Shown one piece after another: positions 11,787 to 18,050 of a stretch of 18,050 nucleotides of DNA (position 1 is its first letter; every line of letters begins with the position of its first letter). Origin of the DNA: a bacterium (GTDB taxonomy: Bacteria > UBP18 > UBA7526); contig JAUXAI010000019.1 in NCBI GenBank assembly GCA_030619985.1, positions 1 to 18,050 of the forward strand, written 5' to 3'. The translations under genes and the position numbers were made by a program. Under the pieces are notes generated by a model. That model worked only from the letters and a program-made list of their open reading frames with translations. It was not told the origin of the DNA and made no database searches.

Positions 11787-11917
11787 ATGACAGAAAGAAG
11801 GAATATCTCTCTGGTCCGGTGGCGGAGAAAGTTGGTCTCCTTTTGGAAAAGGAATGGAAACCGGAAACAGTTCTCTCTGTACCAGTCATCAGCTACCGAG
11901 AGGCAGCCTTAGCCTAA
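11783..11917 (+). CDS. 44-residue ORF coupled to the toxin gene (unknown)
   Basis: ATGA at 11783-11786 overlaps the toxin stop and opens a 44-codon frame: MNDRKKEYLSGPVAEKV, then GLLLEKEWKPETVLSVPVIS, then YREAALA and TAA. It is probably a real gene or gene remnant: the overlap is typical of coupled genes, codon use resembles the chromosome rather than the A+T-rich toxin pair, and the peptide looks globular with a helix (13-24) and a beta strand (30-38). I do not recognise a family. Upstream of the MerR stop there is the same AGAAAATGA, with GGAG before it, so this ORF may originally have followed merR directly. Confidence 0.5.
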   Translation: MNDRKKEYLSGPVAEKVGLLLEKEWKPETVLSVPVISYREAALA

Positions 11918-12172
11918 AAGGCAATCCTTACTCGTAACCCGTAACCCTTAATCCTTACTCAACTGGCCAACCGGCTAACTAATAATCTACGATCCGTATG
12001 AACCCCGCCCCTCATGGAGGAGCGGGGTGAATCTGCCTATATCTGCCTGCCTCGTTGATAAGGGGCCTGCCCCGTTGTTGCGTAGCAACTTTACGGGGTT
12101 TGCATCCCTGTCTGCCGACAAGTAGGCGCATTTTACCGAATGGATTGAAGCTTAACTTGATAAGGAGGAGAG
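11918..12172. repeat. Spacer with CGTAACCC words and two GC hairpins
   Basis: CCTTACTCGTAACCCGTAACCC words follow the previous stop. A compact GCGGGG-family hairpin ACCCCGC...GCGGGGT is at 12002-12028. A nested hairpin has CCCCGT (12070-12075)/ACGGGG (12093-12098) around GTTGC-GTA-GCAAC (12077-12089). I see no confident promoter; the spacer ends at AAGGAGGAGAG, the ribosome-binding site of the next gene. Confidence 0.55.
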
Positions 12173-13030
12173 ATGAAGAGAGTGAGTATTGTTATCCCAG
12201 TCTATAATGAGGAAGGGGTGATCGGAAAGGTCCTGGATGGTATAGGGGAGATGATGAAGCGGAAGAAGAAGGATTATGAGATCCTGGTGGTTAATGATGG
12301 CTCAGTAGATAAAACGGAAGAAGAGGTTAAAAAGAGAAGAGTAAAGGTGATAAGCAACCCTTATCGGAGGGGATATGGCGGGGCGCTGAAGACTGGGATA
12401 CAGAGGGCGAGGGGAGAGTATCTCATCTTCTTTGATGGCGATGGGCAGCATAATCCGTACGATATCCCGCGCATCTCTCAAGAATTAGGGAAATATGATA
12501 TGGTGGTGGGGGCCAGGAGGGAGCAGTCCCATCTCCCCCTCTACAAGAGGCTCTCCAAGGCCCTCCTCTGTCGGGTAGCAGATTATCTCGCTCAGACAAG
12601 AATCCCGGATCTGAACTCCGGCCTGCGCGGGGTGAAGAAGGAGGTGGTTATGCGCTTCATGCACCTCTTGCCCAATACCTTCTCCTTCACCACTACCATA
12701 ACCCTGGCCCTGATCAAGGACGGCTACAGCGTTAAATACCTTCCCATTGAGACCAAAAGGAGAGTGGGAAGGGGGACGATGAGCTATCTTCGGGATGGCT
12801 TTGGAACCCTTCTTCTCATTCTGCGCACTATCGTATTGTTCGATCCCCTGAGAATCTTTCTACCAGTGAGTTTTCTGCTCTTTCTCGTTGGCCTGGGTAT
12901 GGGCCTTTTCGGTGTCATCCTCTATCAAAACCTCTCCAAATCTGCTCTCCTCTTACTCCTCTCCGGGATAAGCGTCTTCTTCTTTGGCCTCCTGGCAGAT
13001 CAGGTATCCCACATTAGAAGGGAATTATGA
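12173..13030 (+). CDS. GT2 glycosyltransferase, dolichol-phosphate-mannose-synthase type
   Basis: This 285-residue protein transfers a sugar from a nucleotide donor to polyprenyl phosphate or a similar lipid at the inner membrane face. The GT-A domain shows SIVIPVYNEE (5-14), VVNDGSVDKT (39-48), GYGGALKTGI (67-76), the DxD-type FFDGDGQH (86-93) and DLNSGLRGVKKE (146-157). Two transmembrane helices follow (about 226-252 and 258-276), as in membrane-anchored DPMS-like enzymes. AAGGAGG precedes ATG 12173. It is the first gene of a five-gene overlapping operon; its stop overlaps the next ATG (ATGA, 13027-13030). The sugar and acceptor cannot be read from sequence. Confidence 0.92.
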   Translation: MKRVSIVIPVYNEEGVIGKVLDGIGEMMKRKKKDYEILVVNDGSVDKTEEEVKKRRVKVISNPYRRGYGGALKTGIQRARGEYLIFFDGDGQHNPYDIPRISQELGKYDMVVGARREQSHLPLYKRLSKALLCRVADYLAQTRIPDLNSGLRGVKKEVVMRFMHLLPNTFSFTTTITLALIKDGYSVKYLPIETKRRVGRGTMSYLRDGFGTLLLILRTIVLFDPLRIFLPVSFLLFLVGLGMGLFGVILYQNLSKSALLLLLSGISVFFFGLLADQVSHIRREL

Positions 13031-13833
13031 AAAATGCCCTGACTATCGATCTCGAGGATTGGTATCAGGGGAATGACTTCTCTATCCCGGTGGAAAACTG
13101 GGGGGATTATGAGGACCGGATTGTGGAAAGCACAGAGAGGCTTCTCACCATCCTCACCCAACATGGAGTGAAAGCCACCTTCTTTGTTCTGGGCTACCTT
13201 GCTCAGAGTCATCCCTCCCTCATAAAGACCATCGATAGGGAGGGGCATGAGATAGCTTCTCATGGGTGGGCTCATCGACTCCTCTATCACCAGAGACCAA
13301 AAAAATTTAGAGAGGAGTTGAAAAAATCGTTAGGGATAATAGAGGGAATAATCGGGAAGAAGGTTAAGGGTTTCCGGGCCCCCTCCTGGTCCATTACCAA
13401 AAAGTCCCTCTGGGCGCTGGATATTTTGCAGCAATCTGGAATGAGGTATGATTCGAGTATCTATCCCACCAGGACTCATCTCTATGGTCTTCCCTTTTCT
13501 CCTCGTTATCCCTATAATATAAGGGAGGGGCTCGTTGAGTTTCCCCCCTCAACCATAAGGATTTTGGGAGTCAACCTCCCTTTCGGAGGTGGTTTTTTCA
13601 ACCGCCTCCTTCCCTATAAAATAATAAAGTGGGGCATTGAAAGAATAAATAGGGAAGGAGAGCCGGCCCTCATCTACCTCCACCCCTGGGAACTGGATAC
13701 CTCCCAGCCCCGAATAAAACTTCCCCTCTTCCATAAGAAGCATTATTTCCACCTCCAGTCTACAGAGGAAAAACTTGAGAAATTACTCACTGACTTCTCC
13801 TTCTCTCCCATATCAAGGCTTCTCTCCCTATGA
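13027..13833 (+). CDS. Polysaccharide deacetylase (NodB fold, PEP-CTERM-locus-like)
   Basis: The 268-residue enzyme is predicted to remove N- or O-acetyl groups from a glycan. It has motif 1 ALTIDLEDWYQ (4-14), TFFVLGYLA (51-59), the metal-binding HEIASHGWAH (74-83, with His79 and His83), RAPSWSI (117-123) and the late motif LIYLHPWELD (215-224). The N-terminal LEDW(Y/F) start and the HPWELD segment resemble the subfamily found in PEP-CTERM/exosortase polysaccharide loci (TIGR03006). There is no signal peptide, so it probably acts in the cytoplasm or on lipid-linked intermediates. It overlaps both neighbours by ATGA (13027-13030, 13830-13833). Confidence 0.92.
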   Translation: MKNALTIDLEDWYQGNDFSIPVENWGDYEDRIVESTERLLTILTQHGVKATFFVLGYLAQSHPSLIKTIDREGHEIASHGWAHRLLYHQRPKKFREELKKSLGIIEGIIGKKVKGFRAPSWSITKKSLWALDILQQSGMRYDSSIYPTRTHLYGLPFSPRYPYNIREGLVEFPPSTIRILGVNLPFGGGFFNRLLPYKIIKWGIERINREGEPALIYLHPWELDTSQPRIKLPLFHKKHYFHLQSTEEKLEKLLTDFSFSPISRLLSL

Positions 13834-15242
13834 AGGTCCTCTTCATCTCTCCCCCCAATAAGAATATGATCTCTACCAACGTTCCCTCCTTTGTGGAAGA
13901 AGAGACCGGCCGTTATCCACCACTGGGCCTTCTCTATATCGCTTCTTATGTCCGAAAATATACCGAGCACGAAATAACAATCTTAGATGCTATTGTTGAG
14001 GAATTGGATTATCCCGGGATAGAAGAACGGGTGAGGGCGATTAAGCCGGATATTGTGGGCATCCAGACCATGTCCTTCACCCTGATAGATGCCCTATTAT
14101 GTGCTAAAATAGTCAAAAGAATCAATAAAAATATTCCCATTATCTTTGGTGGCCCCCATCCCACCATCTTCTCTCAGGAGACGATAAACCTAAAGGAAGT
14201 GGACTATGTGGTGGTTGGGGAAGGGGAAGTCACCTTCAAGGAACTATTAGAGAATATCAATAATCCTAAGGAATTAAATGGAGTAAAGGGTCTGGTCTAC
14301 AAAGAGGATGAAAAAATAATAGATACTGGCCCAAGAGAATTTATTAAGAATTTAGATGCCATTCCCTTTCCTGCCCGAGAGTTAATCCCCCGTAAGGAGT
14401 ATTATTCCCTTCTTGCCAAGAGAACACCTATTACTACCATGATTACCTCTCGTGGCTGTCCCTACAGATGTCTCTTCTGCGATAGACCCCAACTGGGAAA
14501 GAAATTTAGAGCGAGGAGTGCAGAGAATGTGGTGGATGAGATGGAGGAGTGTCTCAGGATGGGGATTAAGGAGATCCTCATCTATGATGATACCTTTACT
14601 ATCGATCGCCAGAGGGTCTTAGATATCTGTAGTGAGATATTGAAAAGGAGATTAAAGATTGGCTGGGATATCAGGGCCAGGGTAGACAATGTAGATAGGG
14701 AGATGCTTGAAAGATTGAAGGAGGCGGGATGTGAGAGAATCCACTATGGAGTGGAGGCCTCAAGCCAGAGGATATTAGATATATTGGGAAAAGGGATTAC
14801 TTTAGAGCAAGTAAAAAAAGCCTTTAGATTGACTGAGGAGGCCGGGATCTCCACCCTGGCCTACTTCATGTTTGGTTCACCAAAAGAAACAGAGGAAGAA
14901 ATCAAAAATTCTATAAGGTTAGCAAAGGAGTTGAAACCAGACTTCGTTCACTTCTCTTTAACTACCCCCTTCCCAGCCACCGATCTCTATCGCCTTGGCC
15001 TGGAAGAAGGGGTTTTAAAAAGAGACTACTGGAGGGAGTATGCCCGAAATCCAGAAAAGGACTTTATCCCTGAGCTTTGGGAAGAGAATCTATCGCGAGA
15101 AAAGTTAGTAACACTACTAAAATCAGCCTATCGAAGTTTCTATATCCGACCAGCCTATATCTTGAAAGAATTGACCAAGGTCAAATCCTTAAAAGAGTTC
15201 AGCAGGAAAACAAAAGCTGGTCTAAGAGTCGTTAAACTTTAA
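13830..15242 (+). CDS. B12-binding-domain radical SAM protein
   Basis: This 470-residue protein has an N-terminal cobalamin-binding-like Rossmann domain (1-about 145; PPLGLLYIASYV at 30-41, GIQTMSF at 77-83, FGGPHPT at 106-112, VVGEGE at 128-133) and a radical SAM domain with the cluster motif SRGCPYRCLFCD (207-218; Cys210, Cys214, Cys217), YDDTFT (252-257), GVEASSQ (307-313) and FMFGSPKE (346-353). Relatives perform radical methylations or rearrangements on lipids and natural products. Placement between a deacetylase and a methyltransferase suggests it modifies the glycan or its lipid carrier, but the substrate is unknown. It overlaps the deacetylase gene by four bases. Confidence 0.92.
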   Translation: MKVLFISPPNKNMISTNVPSFVEEETGRYPPLGLLYIASYVRKYTEHEITILDAIVEELDYPGIEERVRAIKPDIVGIQTMSFTLIDALLCAKIVKRINKNIPIIFGGPHPTIFSQETINLKEVDYVVVGEGEVTFKELLENINNPKELNGVKGLVYKEDEKIIDTGPREFIKNLDAIPFPARELIPRKEYYSLLAKRTPITTMITSRGCPYRCLFCDRPQLGKKFRARSAENVVDEMEECLRMGIKEILIYDDTFTIDRQRVLDICSEILKRRLKIGWDIRARVDNVDREMLERLKEAGCERIHYGVEASSQRILDILGKGITLEQVKKAFRLTEEAGISTLAYFMFGSPKETEEEIKNSIRLAKELKPDFVHFSLTTPFPATDLYRLGLEEGVLKRDYWREYARNPEKDFIPELWEENLSREKLVTLLKSAYRSFYIRPAYILKELTKVKSLKEFSRKTKAGLRVVKL

Positions 15243-15243
15243 A

Positions 15244-15897
15244 ATGGAGACTATAGAGTATCATAAGAGAAGAAAGAGGAGAGGAGCCCTCAGGTATCGT
15301 CTTGAGAAAAGAACAAAAGAGGTATTGGAGGCTGTCAAAAAACATCGAGGGACTAAAATCACTTCTCTTTTGGATATTGGCTGTGCTGACGGGCTGATGC
15401 TCAATCTTTTGAATCAAGGCTTAGCAATCTCCTTATCTATAGGAATAAATTCCTCCTTAGAATTATTAAGAGCTAATCTCAATCCTGATATCAAAATGAT
15501 TCAAGGCTGGGCCGAAAATCTGCCCTTCAGGAATGAGGAATTTGAAGTGATTATTGCTACTGCAGTTATAGAACACCTCTCACAGCCCACGAGAATGATT
15601 AAAGAATGCTATCGCCTTCTGAAGAAAGGAGGGATACTTATTATAACTACCCCGGTTCCCTTCTGGGATAAAATAGCAAGGAAAACAGGACTTCTAAAAG
15701 AAAAAGGGCATCAGAAAACCTTTTCCCTTTCGATACTCAAAGCACTTCTTACTTCACAGGACTTCAATATATTAAAGGCAGAAAAATTTATGTTCTCTCC
15801 CATTGGTTTTCCTTTCGAAGAAAAAATTGAGAGGATCCTCAAAAAACCACTGTTTAATTCTTTATTAGCTAATCAGATAATTGTTGGTAGCAAATGA
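15244..15897 (+). CDS. Class I SAM-dependent methyltransferase
   Basis: This 217-residue methyltransferase has motif I SLLDIGCADG (41-50), the acidic turn GINSS (67-71), AENLPFRNEEFEVIIATAVI (90-109, motifs II-III of Methyltransf_11) followed by EHL, and YRLLKKGGILIITTP (123-137). There is no transmembrane segment. It begins one base after the radical SAM stop and its own TGA overlaps the next ATG, so it is part of the operon. The N-terminus is short and highly basic (HKRRKRRGALRYRLEKR), which could favour binding to phospholipid or another anionic partner. The methyl acceptor cannot be deduced. Confidence 0.92.
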   Translation: METIEYHKRRKRRGALRYRLEKRTKEVLEAVKKHRGTKITSLLDIGCADGLMLNLLNQGLAISLSIGINSSLELLRANLNPDIKMIQGWAENLPFRNEEFEVIIATAVIEHLSQPTRMIKECYRLLKKGGILIITTPVPFWDKIARKTGLLKEKGHQKTFSLSILKALLTSQDFNILKAEKFMFSPIGFPFEEKIERILKKPLFNSLLANQIIVGSK

Positions 15898-17798
15898 TAA
15901 AAAAAAGTCATTTCATTCCTTTTCTATTATTCCTCATCTCCTTCGGGATATATCTTAAGACCCTATGCCCCACTATCTACACCAGCGATAGCGGGGAATT
16001 AATCATAGCTGTCTATACCCTGGGCATACCCCATCCTCCAGGGTACCCTCTATATTGTCTTCTAGGCAAATTTTTTACCTTAATCTTTCCTTCTGGCAAT
16101 ATCGCCTTTAGACTAAACCTAATGAGTGCTCTCTTCGCCTCCCTGACCGTTTCCCTGCTCTACCTCATTACGTTACACATTACCCGTTACCCATTACACC
16201 TGCCTCGTCAGCAGACGGGCGTTACCCGCATCAATGCTGCCTTAGAGTATATCCCTGCCCTCGCTGCAGCCTTAATCTTTGCCTTCTCCCTTGCCTTTTG
16301 GTCCCAGGCGGTAACTGCTGAGGTATATACCCTGAATGCCTTCTTTGTCGTCTTGACCATGCTCCTCTTATTAATCTGGAGCCAAAAGAGGAAGAATAAA
16401 TATCTCTATTGGTTTGCCTTTTTCTTTGGCTTAAGCACCACAAATCACTATGCCATGCTCCTATTAATCCCGGGGTATATATTCTGTATACTTTATTCTG
16501 ACAGAAGTATTCTAAATAGAAGGAGCATTCCCGTTATCTCTGGTCTTTTTCTATTGGGCCTGACTCCCTTTCTCTACCTTCCCATTCGTTCCCTGGCCAA
16601 TCCCATACTTGACTTTGGCAACCCAGAGAATCTAACTAATTTTTTAGCCCATATCACCAGACAACAATATGGGGAACTGGGAAAGACTGTCCAGAGCCTG
16701 GGCCCTTTCTTAAAGCAATTATTTTACTTTCTCAGAGTTTTGTTGCAACAGATTCCAGGGTATATCTTACTATTGGGTCTGATCGGCCTACCCTCCCTGT
16801 TCAAGGGGAACAAAAGATGGTTTTATACTACCCTTCTGCTATTCCTCTCTGTTATCTTTGGGACAACTTACTTTCTAAATTATAAGACCCAAGCTGAGGT
16901 CTTCTATTTTGGATCAAAATTTTATATCCCGGCATATATCGTTCTTGCTATCTGGATGGGCTATGGAATAGAGCATCTCCTCCTTACCCTGAAGAGATGG
17001 AGGAGAACATCTGTTGTATGGGTGGGTATTCTCATCTTGCTTTTGCCCTTAATCCCTTTGAAGAGAAACTACTTCCAGAACGATAAGAGCAGAAACTACA
17101 TTAACTATGATTATGGATTAAATCTCTTAGAGACCAAGAAAAAGAATGCCATTATCATTACTCGGGGCGATAATAGCATATTTCCCATGTTATACCTCCA
17201 GCAGATAGAAAAAAGACGTCAGGATATCATGTTTCTTCACCTTCCGCTCTTAAACCAAAACTGGTATCTAAATAGACTAAAAGAAAACTATCCTGACCTA
17301 AAAATAGATAAAGCTCACCCTACTTTAGAAAAAATTATTCAAGATAATCTCAATGAATATCCTATCTACACTGTTTTTAAGCCCAGATTCAGGGTAGAGA
17401 AAGGATACTTTGTCTTTCCAGAAAAGTTATTATACCGTATTTATAAATCTGAAGAAGAAATGCTCAAGATACCCGATTATGAGATTATCCATGCTCGGGG
17501 AATAGATGATGAGAAGATATTTAAAGATTTTCGGGAGCAGAGCATCATCGCCAGCTATCAGGGATGGTACCTGGAGCGGAGCAATTATTTTCTCAAGAGA
17601 GATAGGCTCGATGAAGCCATTAGAGAATGCCACAGGGGGCTAACCATCCCCATGCTGAGAATTAATTACTCCAAATATATGACCAAGGCCTTGTATAATA
17701 ACCTTGCCTATTGCTACCTTAGGAAAGGTCAGAAAGATGAAGCATTAGCTACCATAGAGAAAACAAAAGCCATTATCATCGAGCCAGGGGGACCATAA
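15894..17798 (+). CDS. DUF2723 polytopic membrane protein with C-terminal TPR-like segment
   Basis: This 634-residue GT-C-like membrane protein carries the DUF2723 opening YTSDSGELIIAVYTLGIPHP (29-48) with its conserved Asp/Glu, then PGYPLY (49-54), FAFSLAFWSQAVTAEVYTLN (129-148) and GLSTTNHYAMLL (179-190). About ten hydrophobic helices run to about 387, followed by a soluble region and TPR-like helices (about 554-627, ALYNNLAYCYLRKGQKDEAL). Family members are thought to transfer sugars from lipid carriers. About 20-25 residues around 94-118 (ITRYPLHLPRQQTGVTRINA) look foreign and are coded by repeat-like DNA. The start overlaps the methyltransferase stop (15894-15897). It ends the operon. 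Confidence 0.88.
   Translation: MIKKSHFIPFLLFLISFGIYLKTLCPTIYTSDSGELIIAVYTLGIPHPPGYPLYCLLGKFFTLIFPSGNIAFRLNLMSALFASLTVSLLYLITLHITRYPLHLPRQQTGVTRINAALEYIPALAAALIFAFSLAFWSQAVTAEVYTLNAFFVVLTMLLLLIWSQKRKNKYLYWFAFFFGLSTTNHYAMLLLIPGYIFCILYSDRSILNRRSIPVISGLFLLGLTPFLYLPIRSLANPILDFGNPENLTNFLAHITRQQYGELGKTVQSLGPFLKQLFYFLRVLLQQIPGYILLLGLIGLPSLFKGNKRWFYTTLLLFLSVIFGTTYFLNYKTQAEVFYFGSKFYIPAYIVLAIWMGYGIEHLLLTLKRWRRTSVVWVGILILLLPLIPLKRNYFQNDKSRNYINYDYGLNLLETKKKNAIIITRGDNSIFPMLYLQQIEKRRQDIMFLHLPLLNQNWYLNRLKENYPDLKIDKAHPTLEKIIQDNLNEYPIYTVFKPRFRVEKGYFVFPEKLLYRIYKSEEEMLKIPDYEIIHARGIDDEKIFKDFREQSIIASYQGWYLERSNYFLKRDRLDEAIRECHRGLTIPMLRINYSKYMTKALYNNLAYCYLRKGQKDEALATIEKTKAIIIEPGGP
16170..16232. repeat. Repeat-like insertion in frame inside the DUF2723 gene
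   Basis: ATTACCCGTTACCCATTACACC words, like the CGTAACCC islands between genes, are followed by the hairpin GCCTCGTC-AGCA-GACGGGC (16202-16220, one mismatch). The reading frame is kept. Homologues pass directly from a helix to the ALAAALIFAFS segment. Confidence 0.5.
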
Positions 17799-17820
17799 AA
17801 ACTATGAAAAAATTTTTTTC

Positions 17821-17849
17821 TTGACAAAGCCATTTAGCTATGATATACT
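17821..17849 (+). promoter_or_regulatory. Sigma70 promoter pointing out of the window
   Basis: TTGACA (17821-17826), a 17-base spacer and TATACT (17844-17849), with TG for an extended -10. It lies 22 bases after the DUF2723 stop and reads toward a gene beyond the window. Immediately after it, TTTTAAAGT and ACTTTAAATTTT can pair into a hairpin (about 17853-17880). Confidence 0.75.
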
Positions 17850-17889
17850 AATTTTAAAGTGAACTGTCTACTTTAAATTTTAACAGTTT

Positions 17890-17917
17890 CGGAACTTGAA
17901 TAGTTACAGGGATGGGC
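17890..17917 (+). promoter_or_regulatory. Conserved leader element, copy 2
   Basis: The 28-nt core (CGGAACTTGAATAGTTACA plus nine bases ending GATGGGC) matches 10806-10833 at 25 of 28 positions and has nearly the same distance to its promoter (-35 to core 69 versus 64 bases). The interval between -10 and core is much less conserved. Confidence 0.55.
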
Positions 17918-17924
17918 ACAGATA

Positions 17925-18050
17925 ATTAAATGCAAAATGCAAAAATTAAAATGCAAAATGACAAATCAAAATGTAAAGTTTAAGAAACTTTTGAATTTTA
18001 GTATGTAACTTTAATTTTTAATATTTAATATTTGATTTTCATCTGCTAAT
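17925..18050. repeat. AT-rich imperfect hairpin element, copy 2
   Basis: AAAATGCAAAAATTAAAATG words are followed by the perfect inverted repeat AAGTTT-AAG-AAACTT and a T-rich arm with TTTAATTTTTAATATTTAAT, ending TTTGATTTTC. It has the same layout as 1559-1690 and runs to the window end. No gene start is visible. Confidence 0.6.

Noticed and set aside
17799-17820. Short ATG frame MKKFFS after the DUF2723 gene
   Set aside because: It stops after six codons and lies on the promoter; not a gene.

Overview
This is a bacterial chromosomal segment. It carries a conserved housekeeping run (mrdA end, rodA, rplU, rpmA, obg, proB, proA, nadD), then an accessory part (sugar aminotransferase, ExeA-type ATPase, MerR/toxin-antitoxin island, surface-glycan cluster). 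Nearly all real genes are on the + strand. Arg is mostly AGA/AGG, the proteins are rich in Lys/Arg/Glu, and L27 lacks the Firmicutes-type N-terminal extension. Nearly every longer gap is filled with periodic short-word islands and small palindromes. That texture is familiar from uncultured candidate-phylum bacteria (Omnitrophota/Desantisbacteria/Aerophobota-like), but I cannot fix the phylum from this window alone.

Layout: 2-145 C-terminus of PBP2; 411-1463 rodA; 1464-2100 gap with a likely remnant of a radical-SAM gene, GC-rich hairpin repeats, a near-consensus sigma70 promoter and a hairpin-rich leader; 2101-4135 rplU, rpmA, obg; 4276-6735 proB and proA; 6879-7472 nadD; 7685-8839 DegT aminotransferase carrying an in-frame palindromic-repeat insertion; 8941-10050 ExeA-type ATPase and a small two-helix membrane protein; 10051-10999 a 950-base non-coding repeat field with a second promoter; 11000-11917 a four-ORF overlapping unit (MerR regulator, antitoxin, RelE-type toxin, 44-residue ORF); 12173-17798 a five-gene overlapping operon (GT2 glycosyltransferase, polysaccharide deacetylase, B12-type radical SAM, methyltransferase, DUF2723 membrane protein); 17821-17849 a third promoter whose leader copies that of the second.

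How the genes fit together: RodA and PBP2 form the cell-elongation glycan polymerase/transpeptidase pair. L21, L27 and Obg belong to 50S ribosome assembly. ProB and ProA are the first two proline-biosynthesis steps. NadD makes the dinucleotide of NAD. The distal operon probably builds, trims and modifies a polyprenyl-linked or cell-surface glycan.

The most notable signal is not a gene. Dispersed palindromic repeats appear to have been recruited into function: one supplies the -35 box of the rplU promoter, others contain the ribosome-binding sites of rodA and probably the aminotransferase, and others lie in frame inside PBP2, the aminotransferase and the DUF2723 protein. Two other points stand out: a duplicated promoter-plus-leader module (10742-10833 and 17821-17917), and a toxin-antitoxin cassette bounded by 9-bp direct repeats that sits between two genes which would otherwise overlap.
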